Virus record (IMG/VR): IMGVR_UViG_3300046780_000167
Coordinates: 1-50,495 of that record
Strand: one strand, 5' to 3'
Length of the DNA stretch: 50,495 nucleotides
Source of the DNA: a virus
A program made the translations under genes and the position numbers. Shown one piece after another: positions 14,283 through 22,218 of this stretch. How positions within the stretch are numbered: the stretch's first letter is position 1; the number at the start of each line of letters is the position of its first letter. The notes below the pieces were generated by a model, which was not told the DNA's origin, did no database searches, and worked only from the letters and a program-made list of their open reading frames with translations.

Positions 14283-14863
14283 TTGCCACCTGCCACGGGC
14301 GACTTCGGCCAGATGCCGAGCAGCGGCTGGTTCAGGTCGTGTCCGCTGTAGGCTTCGTGGTCCCCGATGTGTCCTCGGCTCCGCGAGCAGAAGAAGTGTC
14401 CACCGGGGAGCTGTGACCGGCACAGGTTGTCCTTGGTGCTCTGCTGCAGACCAAAGGTCGCCTTCACCGGCACAATCTGCGCCTCATTTGCCGCCTTGAT
14501 AGCGTCGTTCACGAGCGTGTTCGGCGTCTTCCACACAGGCCCAGGCGACGGCTTGTTCCGCTGCGCTTCGATGAGCAGCGCCTCGCCCAGATACATGTAG
14601 TTGATGACGTCGTCGAAGCGTCCCTCAATCGCCTCCGACTCCGCTTTGCCGGTCTTGATGAACGCCATGATGGCGTCGAGGTGCTTGTTCACGAAGATAG
14701 CCCACACCTGCAGCGGGTCGAGCCCGATGGCGGCGGCTGACCGCTTGAAGTTCGAGAGCCGGTCTTCCTCGTGGCGGGTGTAGTCGAGTCCCTTCGAGTT
14801 GAGAATCTTATCCTGGCGCGTCCTTGCGTTGGTGACGATGTCCAGGAAATCTTGGCTGTTCAT
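14279..14863 (-). CDS. Phage protein with Nmad1/DUF1599-like helical domain and a Cys/His tail, 194 aa
   Basis: ATG 14863 follows GGGGGAGG. The first 120 residues are helical. A KGLDYTRHEEDRLSNFKR segment, FVNKHLDAI and a GRFDDVINYMYL helix recall DUF1599-type 'nucleotide modification associated' proteins of phages, though I cannot confirm membership. The last 50 residues hold CRSQ, FCSRSRGHIGDH and further His residues in a zinc-finger-like pattern. The neighbouring gene is a deoxyribonucleotidase, consistent with a nucleotide-related role. Confidence 0.65.
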   Translation of the reverse strand: MNSQDFLDIVTNARTRQDKILNSKGLDYTRHEEDRLSNFKRSAAAIGLDPLQVWAIFVNKHLDAIMAFIKTGKAESEAIEGRFDDVINYMYLGEALLIEAQRNKPSPGPVWKTPNTLVNDAIKAANEAQIVPVKATFGLQQSTKDNLCRSQLPGGHFFCSRSRGHIGDHEAYSGHDLNQPLLGIWPKSPVAGGK

Positions 14864-14999
14864 GTGTCCTCCCCCTCGCGTATACGATGTCGTTGTCGCC
14901 TTCGTTGCCGATGTCCTCTTCCATCTCGAAGCGACGGTCGCAGCCATCCAGCCCGTCGCCGGAGATAGGCTGCAGTCTATCAATGGTTCGACATTCCAT
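14808..14999 (-). CDS. Possible small acidic protein, 63 aa
   Basis: This frame starts at ATG 14999 inside the loop of an inverted repeat, fills the gap between two late genes, and overlaps the next gene by 56 bases. Residues 17-45 are acidic and GC3-rich (RRFEMEEDIGNEGDNDIVYA), which looks like coding sequence. The ribosome binding site is poor. It may be real but weakly expressed, or the region may be purely regulatory. Confidence 0.35.
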   Translation of the reverse strand: MECRTIDRLQPISGDGLDGCDRRFEMEEDIGNEGDNDIVYARGRTHEQPRFPGHRHQRKDAPG

Positions 15000-15013
15000 A
15001 GCCTGCAGCCTAT
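14965..15013. terminator. Long inverted repeat (11-bp arms) after a holin-like gene
   Basis: ATAGGCTGCAG at 14965-14975 pairs perfectly with CTGCAGCCTAT at 15003-15013 around a 27-base loop. It begins just past the stop of the 149-residue membrane protein gene on the minus strand. No T run follows. It may reduce read-through or stabilise the upstream message. Confidence 0.5.
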
Positions 15014-15019
15014 ACCCTT

Positions 15020-15469
15020 CTACCCGTTCGAGTGTTGCGCGGATTTCACCGCGTTGATGGCCTTGATGGTCGTGTTGATGCCCGAGACGATGGCATCGTT
15101 GACCGCAGCCCCGTCAATGGTTCCCGGCTTCACGGCATTCAGCGCCGCGATACCGTTGTTCACTTCAGCCACGGCAATCGCCAGCTTCTGCTGGCCGGTC
15201 GCGCCCTGGGTCTGCTCGGCCACCTGCAGGCCCGAGATGATGAACGGAGTCAGCTTGCTGAGCGCCGGACCACCCGGCACCAACGGCAGGAATACGGGGA
15301 CGAGAGTTTCAGCAGTCTTGAGAAAGTCGAAGAACGACGGCATGTGTGCAGCCTCCTGAATGGGGTGACGAAGAAACGCAGTGATGCGACGATGGTAGAG
15401 CCCGCAGAGAAACGCCACAGCCGCCGCTGCTGTGACGAGGTCGTAGACGTGTGCGCGTAGATAGTCCAT
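15020..15469 (-). CDS. Small membrane protein, possible second holin-type lysis protein, 149 aa
   Basis: ATG 15469 lies just after the metallophosphoesterase stop. A hydrophobic helix at residues 10-28 is followed by a basic segment (YHRRITAFLRH). A second in-frame ATG at 15342 has a clear AGGAGG site and would start a shorter product, MPSFFDFLKTAETLVPVF, so two nested proteins from one frame are possible. The rest is Ala/Val/Ile-rich and helical. Dual starts and a membrane helix near lysis genes recall holin/antiholin pairs, but this is inference. Confidence 0.55.
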   Translation of the reverse strand: MDYLRAHVYDLVTAAAAVAFLCGLYHRRITAFLRHPIQEAAHMPSFFDFLKTAETLVPVFLPLVPGGPALSKLTPFIISGLQVAEQTQGATGQQKLAIAVAEVNNGIAALNAVKPGTIDGAAVNDAIVSGINTTIKAINAVKSAQHSNG

Positions 15470-15470
15470 G

Positions 15471-16619
15471 TTACTTCGTGAAGAGAATCGGCCATGTGCA
15501 GGTGCGCCCGCGCTTCTTGTCGAGCAGGAGCAGCGTCTGCTTCGGGCGCTCGTAGTCGGCCTTAATCGAGAGCGCGTAGGTGTTGAAGCCGATGAGCGAA
15601 CCGTTCGAGACGAACTTGCCGCCATCCTTGTGCTGATGGAAGTGTCCGAAGATGTCGAGGTCGGCCTGTTTCATCTTGTCCCACTGGGAGATAGCTTTGA
15701 AGGCCGGGATGAAAATGCCGCCTACGCCACCAGCGTAGTTGATGGCGTGCCCGTGGTGGAACCGCAGGAGCTTGTCATAGACCTGCACGTAGGAGTGGTA
15801 GCCGTCTGGGATGTTGAACGACACGCGCCGCTCGTCCTTGAAATACGCCGCGAGATGCAGATACATCAGGTATTCGAGGCTGTGCCCGTTCTCGGTAGCG
15901 AAGCGCACCGTCTTGGTGGTGCGTGCGTGGTTGCCCGAGTGGCAGACGAAGTGAAGGTCGAGCTGCGAGTTGTTCAGCAGGAACTCGATGCCGCTGATGA
16001 GCATGTTCTGCGCGGCGACAATGGCGTGCGTCGGCGTGAGCTGGTTGATTTCCGGGAACTCGTCGTGAATGTCGTTCGAGATGAAATCCCCGAGGAGGCC
16101 GACGACTGCGGTGCGGATGCTGATGTCCTGCTGCAACAGGCGAATGAGCCGCAGGCTGGCGCGGAAGAACTTCGCCGCGCGCTCGTGGGCGATGTCCATG
16201 TTGAACTCGTTCATGCCGCTGACCTGCCCCGGCTTGACCTCTTCCTCGACGTGCCAATCACTGGCGACGAGCACGACCGTGCCCTCGGCGTCCCCTTCCG
16301 ACTTCACCGGCTTGATGGTGTAGGGCGCCTCCCCCTGCGCCAGGATGTTCGTCGCGTGCAGCTCGGCCTCCTGCTGCGCGATGGTGCTCTGCGCCTCTTT
16401 GTATTTCAGCTTGAGCAGGTTCAGCTCGCCGGTCAGCCGCTGCTTCTCGCGGTCAGCCGCTAGGAGCTTCGGTGCGTCGACGAGGGGCGGGGCGGGCACC
16501 CGTCGCGCGTTCTGGTAGCAGTTCGCGCACTGGCGCGCGCTGCGCTCGCTGATGATGCCCAGGCACCCTGGCAGCTTTAGGGGACACTTCGGCTCTTTAC
16601 CGACCGCATATCTGGACAT
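15471..16619 (-). CDS. Calcineurin-like metallophosphoesterase with N-terminal zinc motif, 382 aa
   Basis: ATG 16619 has AAGGAG six bases upstream and lies about 24 bases after the predicted start of a sigma-54-type promoter, so I prefer it to the longer start at 16646. Cys12, Cys19, Cys31 and Cys34 form a probable zinc site, followed by a coiled coil at 50-90. The phosphoesterase motifs are complete: SDWH (Asp121, His123), LLGD (Asp178), SGNHAR (Asn230, His231), HHGH and FGHFHQH. Related phage enzymes resemble SbcD/Mre11 nucleases or general phosphodiesterases; the substrate cannot be read from sequence. Tandem promoters give it dedicated expression within the late block. Confidence 0.8.
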   Translation of the reverse strand: MSRYAVGKEPKCPLKLPGCLGIISERSARQCANCYQNARRVPAPPLVDAPKLLAADREKQRLTGELNLLKLKYKEAQSTIAQQEAELHATNILAQGEAPYTIKPVKSEGDAEGTVVLVASDWHVEEEVKPGQVSGMNEFNMDIAHERAAKFFRASLRLIRLLQQDISIRTAVVGLLGDFISNDIHDEFPEINQLTPTHAIVAAQNMLISGIEFLLNNSQLDLHFVCHSGNHARTTKTVRFATENGHSLEYLMYLHLAAYFKDERRVSFNIPDGYHSYVQVYDKLLRFHHGHAINYAGGVGGIFIPAFKAISQWDKMKQADLDIFGHFHQHKDGGKFVSNGSLIGFNTYALSIKADYERPKQTLLLLDKKRGRTCTWPILFTK

Positions 16620-16653
16620 CAGAAGCTCCTTTTGAGGGTAGGCCAACTGCTAC

Positions 16654-16669
16654 TGCAAGAACCGTGCCA
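16654..16669 (-). promoter_or_regulatory. Sigma-54-type promoter (exact), proximal copy
   Basis: Read on the minus strand: TGGCAC, GGTTC, TTGCA, from 16669 down to 16654. Transcription is expected near 16643, 24 bases before ATG 16619 and upstream of its AAGGAG site. This is one of a tandem pair 41 bases apart. Confidence 0.75.
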
Positions 16670-16675
16670 TTCGCA

Positions 16676-16692
16676 ATTCGAGAATCTCGAAT
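16676..16692. promoter_or_regulatory. 17-bp palindrome between tandem sigma-54-type promoters
   Basis: ATTCGAGA-A-TCTCGAAT is a perfect inverted repeat with 8-bp arms. It lies between the two promoters and covers the predicted start of the distal one. It is a good candidate operator for a repressor or activator. Confidence 0.5.
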
Positions 16693-16694
16693 GC

Positions 16695-16710
16695 TGCAAG
16701 AATCGTGCCA
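16695..16710 (-). promoter_or_regulatory. Sigma-54-type promoter (exact), distal copy
   Basis: Read on the minus strand: TGGCAC, GATTC, TTGCA, from 16710 down to 16695. It sits directly after the endolysin stop codon and points to the metallophosphoesterase gene. Confidence 0.7.
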
Positions 16711-16715
16711 ACTGC

Positions 16716-17138
16716 CTAGCTCGGCAGCTCGAAGTGGTCCCGGTCGACCAGGGATTTCCAGTTCCCTCCCCAGACGAGGCCCAAACCCTGTGCAGCGCGG
16801 CCCAGGCTGGCCCAGGGCCACACATCGCTCCAGGGGTCATGGGTCTGGGGGTCCGGCAGGAACGCGAGGTCTACAGCGTGCCCAAAGCCGTCCTGGAGCT
16901 TGGGCTGGTGGGCGCTGCGCCTCGTGTAGCCGTCCTTGTCAGTGATGATGGGTCCAGGGTGCCCCGGCTCGCGTCCTTGCTCGTAGAGCAGGTGCTGCTG
17001 TGTCGCGGTGCGAACGCCTTGCACCACGAACAGGTGGTAAGCCGGGAGCCCCAGGTAGAGCTGCTCGACCTTATGAATCAAAATCGGATGGACCCCTTGC
17101 AGTCGTTCTTGGTCGTGTGCTGAGAGCATACCAACCAT
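16716..17138 (-). CDS. Endolysin: M15-family peptidase (L-alanyl-D-glutamate or D,D-type), 140 aa
   Basis: A single-domain M15 peptidase of normal phage size. Zinc ligands are visible as SAH (His77), GHAVDLA (Asp90) and RDHFEL (His135), with the typical VHPILIHKV helix near the N-terminus. Such enzymes cut peptide cross-links of peptidoglycan. No signal sequence is present, so release needs a holin. The start is uncertain: ATG 17138 or ATG 17129, both with weak ribosome sites. A sigma-54-type promoter at 17142-17157 would begin transcription near 17131, almost at the second ATG. The gene follows the holin-like gene directly. Confidence 0.85.
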   Translation of the reverse strand: MVGMLSAHDQERLQGVHPILIHKVEQLYLGLPAYHLFVVQGVRTATQQHLLYEQGREPGHPGPIITDKDGYTRRSAHQPKLQDGFGHAVDLAFLPDPQTHDPWSDVWPWASLGRAAQGLGLVWGGNWKSLVDRDHFELPS

Positions 17139-17141
17139 GCC

Positions 17142-17157
17142 TGCAAGGGGCGTGCCA
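17142..17157 (-). promoter_or_regulatory. Sigma-54-type promoter (exact) at the endolysin start
   Basis: Read on the minus strand: TGGCAC, GCCCC, TTGCA, from 17157 down to 17142. The predicted transcript would start near 17131, leaving almost no leader for the endolysin. It may serve the downstream genes more than the endolysin itself. Confidence 0.65.
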
Positions 17158-17163
17158 GGAGGG

Positions 17164-17391
17164 TTATTTAGGATGGACTGATGCCTGTGGTATCAGCTTG
17201 TCGGTGAGGAGGTCGAGTTTCGCTTCGATACGCACGAGGCGCTCGTGCTGCCCCGCATGCACCACGACGTCGAGCGCCTCGTGTGCGTCGACTCGGTTTT
17301 TCAGTGTGACCGCTTTCGCAATCAGCGTGATGCCAATCGTAGACACCGGCACGGCTGCGGCAAGGAATGTGTAGATGACGGCTGCGTCCAT
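17164..17391 (-). CDS. Holin-like protein: one membrane helix plus coiled coil, 75 aa
   Basis: Residues 4-26 (AVIYTFLAAAVPVSTIGITL) are a strong transmembrane helix. Residues 30-65 form an amphipathic, heptad-like helix (HERLVRIEAKLDLLTDKL). This plan matches single-span holins and XhlA-like proteins. It lies immediately upstream of the endolysin in the same direction, the usual lysis-cassette order. ATG 17391 overlaps the stop of the large virion gene (TAATG). Confidence 0.65.
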   Translation of the reverse strand: MDAAVIYTFLAAAVPVSTIGITLIAKAVTLKNRVDAHEALDVVVHAGQHERLVRIEAKLDLLTDKLIPQASVHPK

Positions 17392-19391
17392 TATTTCTTC
17401 CCTGTCGCCTTCCGGCGAAGCATCTGCTGTTGACGAACGGCACGGTTCAACTGGTCGATGGCTTGCGTGTCCCCGTTTGCCGTCGCCGTCTTCAGTTGGT
17501 CGCGGAGGTCATTAAGTGTGCGGTGGACGCTGATGTCCCCTGTGCGGTGCGGCGCAATCTCGTCGCCCTTGTAGACGGCTTCCAGGTTGGGCGACTTGAT
17601 GCCGGTCACCGCTGCGTCGAGGCGCGAGGGGGTGCCTCCGGCGCGAATACGGTCGATGGAATCGAGCGCCTCCTGGTTGACGGTGCGCGAGACGGGCACG
17701 CCTTTGTAGAAGTCCACACCACCCTGGCTCGTCCAGTCGCTCGCGGCGCCCTCTCCCGGCTTCGCGGTGACCTTCACCTCGGGTGGCGCGCCGGTCTGCT
17801 TCGCCCCAATGCGCGAGACGGCATCTCCCAGGGTCTCCTGGGTCTTCGCCGCGACAGACGGCCCGCCGTAGTTCTTCCACGAGTCCTGGAGCTGCAGCCC
17901 GCTGCGCCCGGTTGGTGCTGGCTCGCCAGCCACCGTGTAATCCTTGAGCGAGAACGCCGGACCTTCAGGTGTGAGCGCGTCCAACGACGCAGTCGGGCGC
18001 GCACCCGGTGCGAAGGCGCCAGGACCAGCGGTCCCTGCGGGGGTATTCGTGAACGTCGCGCGCGGCTGCATGGCCCACGGGCTCAACGGACCAGAGTCCG
18101 AGACGCCATACGCCTGCTGCTTGAGTGTCTCCTGCGCGAGTGGGTCGTTGCCGACTGTCAGGCGCGCGGCGTTATCCGGGTGATAGCCGGACTCGACCAT
18201 CTGTCGATAGCCCGCGATGTCGTCAGCCGTGATGCCGCCGAGCTGCTTGGGCTCGGGCGCGGCGTTCATGCTGCCAGGGGTCGGAGCCTCGGGTGCCGCC
18301 GCGAGTCCACGAATGGACGGTGCAGCCGCCGCAGGTGCCGCCTCGGGGACAATCGTGCCCTGCTTCGCAGCCGAGTAAGCCTCCGGCGTGATGTCCACCG
18401 AGCGCGGCGTCCAGCCCGCAGGTTTCGTCACCGGCTGCTCGAACATGCTACCGGCCGCATCAGAAACCGACGATGTGATGCCCTTGAGCGCATCAGACAG
18501 CCGTGTCGGCGCGCTCTCCAGGAGCCCGCCCGCCCCTTCGATGAGCTTGCCTGCGCCTTTAACCGCATACGGCGTAGCTGCCGCGACGAGTCCCCACGGG
18601 TTGCGCTGCAGAATCGCGTCGAGAATCCCGGCGCCAGGGACGCCGAACCCGCCAATCTTCGCGTTCGCCAACTTCTCGCCACCCGCCGCAATGCCGCCAC
18701 CGATGTTCTTGATGGCGCCGCCTACCCCCCGTGCCGCGCCCGACGCTGTGCCGCCAATCGCCTCCGCTGTCGCTTCAGGATTTGCCGTTGCTGCCAGCAG
18801 CGCGAGGTCGCCCGCTGCAGCGCCCGTAACGTGCGGGTCGGCGGCACCCTGGAGGAACGCAGGACCGAACTCTTCCGGGTGACTGATGGCTTCACGCGTA
18901 GCCTCCAAGACAGGGCTCGGTGCAGACGGCTTCCCAATGCCGAGGAACCGCTGCATGATGTCGGCCTGCGTCGGCACGCCGGAGACCATCGACGCGAGGT
19001 CATACGCCCCGTGGACAGCCTTCGAGCCGAGTTCCTGGGCCACGGCTGGCGCCATGCTCGCTATCGTCGGGACAGGATTCTCCGCTTGGTGTTCGAGCGC
19101 GGTCTGCGCCGGGAGGGACGCATTCGACGCGTTCGCGGCATCGAGCCCTGACGACGAGGAGAGCCCTCGTGCGCGCGCCAACGTCGCCTTCGCCTCGGTG
19201 ACCGGGTCGTGACCGGCCTCGGCGTGCCACTTGTCGTAGGTCGCCCAGTCGAAGTCGGGGTCACCCGGCTCGGGGAGCTTGTGCGTCCCCGGCATGATGT
19301 TCCGCAGCGTCGACGGGTCAGCGGTCGCAATGCCGAGCGGCTGCGGCGCGTAGTCTGCGAGGTCGGCGTTCGTGAAGGAGTTCTTCGGCAT
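17391..19391 (-). CDS. Large internal virion / ejection protein candidate, 666 aa
   Basis: A long Ala/Gly/Pro/Ser-rich protein with few aromatic residues. There is a hydrophobic Ala/Gly-rich middle (AAGDLALLAATANPEATAEA), disordered Pro-rich linkers and a helical basic C-terminus (LNRAVRQQQMLRRKATGKK). It is the third of a coupled row of similar-looking genes placed after the tail genes and before lysis, the place where podoviruses encode proteins ejected with the DNA. No enzymatic domain is recognised, so the ejection role rests on position and composition. Confidence 0.65.
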   Translation of the reverse strand: MPKNSFTNADLADYAPQPLGIATADPSTLRNIMPGTHKLPEPGDPDFDWATYDKWHAEAGHDPVTEAKATLARARGLSSSSGLDAANASNASLPAQTALEHQAENPVPTIASMAPAVAQELGSKAVHGAYDLASMVSGVPTQADIMQRFLGIGKPSAPSPVLEATREAISHPEEFGPAFLQGAADPHVTGAAAGDLALLAATANPEATAEAIGGTASGAARGVGGAIKNIGGGIAAGGEKLANAKIGGFGVPGAGILDAILQRNPWGLVAAATPYAVKGAGKLIEGAGGLLESAPTRLSDALKGITSSVSDAAGSMFEQPVTKPAGWTPRSVDITPEAYSAAKQGTIVPEAAPAAAAPSIRGLAAAPEAPTPGSMNAAPEPKQLGGITADDIAGYRQMVESGYHPDNAARLTVGNDPLAQETLKQQAYGVSDSGPLSPWAMQPRATFTNTPAGTAGPGAFAPGARPTASLDALTPEGPAFSLKDYTVAGEPAPTGRSGLQLQDSWKNYGGPSVAAKTQETLGDAVSRIGAKQTGAPPEVKVTAKPGEGAASDWTSQGGVDFYKGVPVSRTVNQEALDSIDRIRAGGTPSRLDAAVTGIKSPNLEAVYKGDEIAPHRTGDISVHRTLNDLRDQLKTATANGDTQAIDQLNRAVRQQQMLRRKATGKK

Positions 19392-20350
19392 TAGAGACCA
19401 CCGGCTCCCGCTTCGAGCTGGTCATGGACCGAGTTGTATTCCTCGGGCGTCTTGGCGCTCGAATACATCCGCAGCCACTGCTCGGCCGTATCGAGCGCAC
19501 CACGCAATGCGGCCGGTGACTGATTCGGGTTGAACAGCTCGTCGAAGCGCGCCTGCATCGCGGGCGACGACCCGCCGCGCGCCGCACCGTGAGCATACGC
19601 GAGGTTCGACTTCGTCAGCGAGAGCTGCGTCTTGAACGCGTTGAACGCCTGCGAGCTACCCTTCGGGGTGAGCCCGAGGTATTCGGTCAGCGGGTCGAGG
19701 CCGGTTGCCGCCGCGCCACTTTCCACACGGCTGGTGAACGGCCCAATGGCCCCCTGCTTGTCGAGTTCGTCGAGCATCGCACGCGTGAACGGAATGCGCG
19801 AGGCGCCCGCCGCAGCGGCGTGCATCTGCGCTTCAATCTGCTGCGCCGGTTTGCTCGGGGTCATGCCGATGGACATGCCGCCCTTGTCGTTGATGGTCGG
19901 ATGAATGTCGTAGGCGCCATTGCCGGTCGCGGAGGGGTTCGCACCCCCGCCCGCCCCGACTGCCGTGCCCGTGATAGCCGCTAGCGAGTCGCGGCTGTTC
20001 TGTGACTCGGTGTTCGCCAGCTCCTGCGCGCCCTGTTCCTTCTGCTTTTCGAGTTCGAGCGCCGACTGGCCGGTCTGCCCCTGCAGCGCGAGCGCGCCTT
20101 GCTGCTTCACGCGCTCGGGAGCCACCTGCGCCTCGATGTCCGCTGCGCGCTTCTGGTCAGCCGCCGACTGCAGGTCAGCCTCGGACAGGAAGCCGTGCGG
20201 GTCATCGGGGATGCCGAGGAACTTCGCCAGGGCCGCAGCGTTGGCCGGGTTGCGATACGACCGCTTGGTGATGTCTCCCGGCCCTGAATCTTGGTAGAGC
20301 CCGCCCTTGGGGTCGAGGAGGATGGACAGTGCGTCGAGAGGATTCGGCAT
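19391..20350 (-). CDS. Internal virion / ejection protein candidate, 319 aa
   Basis: I use ATG 20350; an upstream in-frame start at 20362 lacks a good site. The middle is Gln/Ala-rich and helical (SALELEKQKEQGAQELANTE), with a Gly-rich linker, then a globular helical C-terminal half including SLTKSNLAYAHGAARGG. The stop overlaps the next ATG (TAATG). It belongs to the ejection-protein cluster by position. No motif of known function is present. Confidence 0.65.
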   Translation of the reverse strand: MPNPLDALSILLDPKGGLYQDSGPGDITKRSYRNPANAAALAKFLGIPDDPHGFLSEADLQSAADQKRAADIEAQVAPERVKQQGALALQGQTGQSALELEKQKEQGAQELANTESQNSRDSLAAITGTAVGAGGGANPSATGNGAYDIHPTINDKGGMSIGMTPSKPAQQIEAQMHAAAAGASRIPFTRAMLDELDKQGAIGPFTSRVESGAAATGLDPLTEYLGLTPKGSSQAFNAFKTQLSLTKSNLAYAHGAARGGSSPAMQARFDELFNPNQSPAALRGALDTAEQWLRMYSSAKTPEEYNSVHDQLEAGAGGL

Positions 20351-20351
20351 G

Positions 20352-20714
20352 TTAGCTCCCAAGTCCTTTAAGGGCGGCAGTCATTCGAGAAGGCGGGGCG
20401 CTGTGCTTCGCGCGGCCGTAGAAGCCCATCGCGCCAGTCGGGTCAATCGCGTCAGCCATGACCTTGCTCCGCAGCGCGCCACCGTTCTGCATGGTCTCGG
20501 CGGCAAACGGGTTGGTCGGGTCAGATGCGTAGGCGGTTTCGTCGGTCACCGCTTGCTGTCGTCCCTGGCCGGTCGCCTGGGTCCAGAGGTTCTCCAGGTT
20601 GCCGCCACGGAAGGTTTCATCGGACTGCGCGACCCCCGCCAACTGGTTCGGGTCGGCTGCGCCACCGGACAGGCTCAGGAGAATCTGTGCGAGACGTGAA
20701 TTAGCTGCGCTCAT
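20352..20714 (-). CDS. Small virion-associated protein candidate, 120 aa
   Basis: A short protein with a helical N-terminus (RLAQILLSLSGGAADP) and an otherwise polar, Gly/Ala-rich sequence. It lies between two ejection-protein candidates with gaps of one base, so it is co-translated with them. No family is recognised. Confidence 0.6.
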   Translation of the reverse strand: MSAANSRLAQILLSLSGGAADPNQLAGVAQSDETFRGGNLENLWTQATGQGRQQAVTDETAYASDPTNPFAAETMQNGGALRSKVMADAIDPTGAMGFYGRAKHSAPPSRMTAALKGLGS

Positions 20715-20715
20715 G

Positions 20716-21594
20716 TTAGTAACTCAGTCCGACGTTCAGTTTGCCGGAGATGCCCGAGAGAATCTGCATCAGCCGTTGCTGCTGCATCTGCTGCTCGGCT
20801 AGATTGATGTCCGCTTGCGTCTTGTAGGCTGTGAGCCCGAAGTCGTTCTGCGCGTTTGCCGCTGACTGCGCCAGCGAGTTCGCGGCGACCTGGGCACTGA
20901 TGTCCTGGCCGCGCGCCGAGACGTCTTGCCCGCGCTGCGCGACACCCGCGTTGAGGTTCGCCTCTGCCTGCTTCTCTGCGAGGTCAGCGGTCTGCTGCGC
21001 GTTCTGTCGGGTCGTCTTGCCCAGTTCCTGCTGGCCCTGGTTGATGATGCCCGCCGACGCCATCGACTGTGAGCCCGAGCCGAGCATCCCCGAGGCGCCC
21101 AGTTCGGAGCGCAAGCCCCGCAGCGCGGCCTGGGACGTCTGTCCGACTTGGTCCTTCGCGGCGTTATACGCAGCCTGCTGCGCGTGCGAGGTGTCCGGCA
21201 TGGTCAGCGGTGCAACCGAGGCCACGCTACGCCCACCTGTGCCCCCGCCAGCCGTCGACGGCTGCACGTAGGCTGGCGCGCTGCCCGCCCCTGACCCGCT
21301 GCCCGAGCTGGACGAGCTGGACATGATGCCATTCGGCCCGAGCAGGCCCATGTAGGCATCGAACAGCTTCTGCTCCTGCTCGTTCCCGATGTCCTGGATG
21401 CCCTGGGCGCGCGACGTGCCCGCAGTCGGGGAAAAGCCCCCGTTGCTGTTCGGCGCATAGCCCTGGCTGGCGTAGAGGTCGTTGGTGCTCGCAGCCGTGC
21501 GCTGGCGTGCCGCTAGGGCCGCAGCCTCGCGCGCCTTGGCGTCAGCGACCGACTGTTGCTGAACCTGGGTTGCATAATCCATGCCAGTTGCCAT
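20716..21594 (-). CDS. Internal virion / ejection protein candidate, 292 aa
   Basis: An Ala/Gln/Ser-rich protein. The N-terminal helix is Gln/Ala-rich. A Ser/Gly spacer follows at about 90-105 (SSSSSSGSGSGAG). A long Gln/Asn/Ala-rich helical region then runs to the end (QTADLAEKQAEANLNAGVAQ). This composition resembles small podovirus core proteins such as the gp14-type internal virion proteins. The call rests on composition and gene order. It is the first gene of the ejection cluster. Confidence 0.65.
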   Translation of the reverse strand: MATGMDYATQVQQQSVADAKAREAAALAARQRTAASTNDLYASQGYAPNSNGGFSPTAGTSRAQGIQDIGNEQEQKLFDAYMGLLGPNGIMSSSSSSGSGSGAGSAPAYVQPSTAGGGTGGRSVASVAPLTMPDTSHAQQAAYNAAKDQVGQTSQAALRGLRSELGASGMLGSGSQSMASAGIINQGQQELGKTTRQNAQQTADLAEKQAEANLNAGVAQRGQDVSARGQDISAQVAANSLAQSAANAQNDFGLTAYKTQADINLAEQQMQQQRLMQILSGISGKLNVGLSY

Positions 21595-21658
21595 CGTCGT
21601 GTCCTTCTTGTCCTAAAGTATGGACGATTTCGGGTCTAAATGTCCACTTTCACTCGAC

Positions 21659-22216
21659 TTAGAACTCGATTGCCGAAATCGAGATGTTCGTCGCCGCAGC
21701 GGTGCCCGCCACAATCGCGGCCAGGGTGATGTCAATCCAGTAAGCCGTGCCAGGGGTCAGGCCGGTGACCACGGCATTGCACGAGAACGGCTGCACCGTG
21801 TTCGCGGTCGTCGACTCGTTCACCGAGGAGATGGTGGTGCCGACTGCGTTGCCCGTCAGGGCTCCGGCGTTCGCGGGTGCGCTACCCGTGCCGTAGCGAA
21901 TCTGCGCCTTGGCTCCGTTGCCAATCGACGTGCCCGAGTTCTGTAGGTTGCCCGAGATGATAAACAGGACGCGCCCGCTGGTCGCTGGCGTAATCGTGCC
22001 CGCGAGCCCCATCATCAGGCCGGTCGTGTTCGTGGTGCCGGTCGGGTTCGTCGGGGTGGCCTGATAGTTCGCGCTGCCACCCAGGAACACGGCTGCAAGC
22101 CCCGCATCATCGACGGTGGCGAGCTGCTTGCTGGCGTTGATGAAGAGAATGGTCTTCCCCGCCGCTGGAGTGGCAGGGGTCGCACCGTTGGTCAGAAGCA
22201 GTTGTGAAGCAGCCAT
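21659..22216 (-). CDS. Tail-fibre or virion surface protein candidate, 185 aa
   Basis: Rich in Gly, Ala, Thr and Asn with short alternating strands (VLFIISGNLQNSGTS, YWIDITLAAIVAGTAAATN). This is the composition of phage appendage beta-domains. The C-terminal 80 residues could be a jelly-roll-like or trimerisation domain. It follows two other fibre-like genes and precedes the ejection cluster. No sequence family is recognised. Confidence 0.6.
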   Translation of the reverse strand: MAASQLLLTNGATPATPAAGKTILFINASKQLATVDDAGLAAVFLGGSANYQATPTNPTGTTNTTGLMMGLAGTITPATSGRVLFIISGNLQNSGTSIGNGAKAQIRYGTGSAPANAGALTGNAVGTTISSVNESTTANTVQPFSCNAVVTGLTPGTAYWIDITLAAIVAGTAAATNISISAIEF

Positions 22217-22218
22217 AG

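Noticed and set aside
15468-16463. 331-codon plus-strand frame opposite the metallophosphoesterase gene
   Set aside because: The minus strand carries all phosphoesterase motifs; this is its shadow.
17430-19151. 573-codon plus-strand frame opposite the large ejection protein gene
   Set aside because: Antisense shadow with Arg/Val/Leu-rich composition and no ribosome site or promoter.
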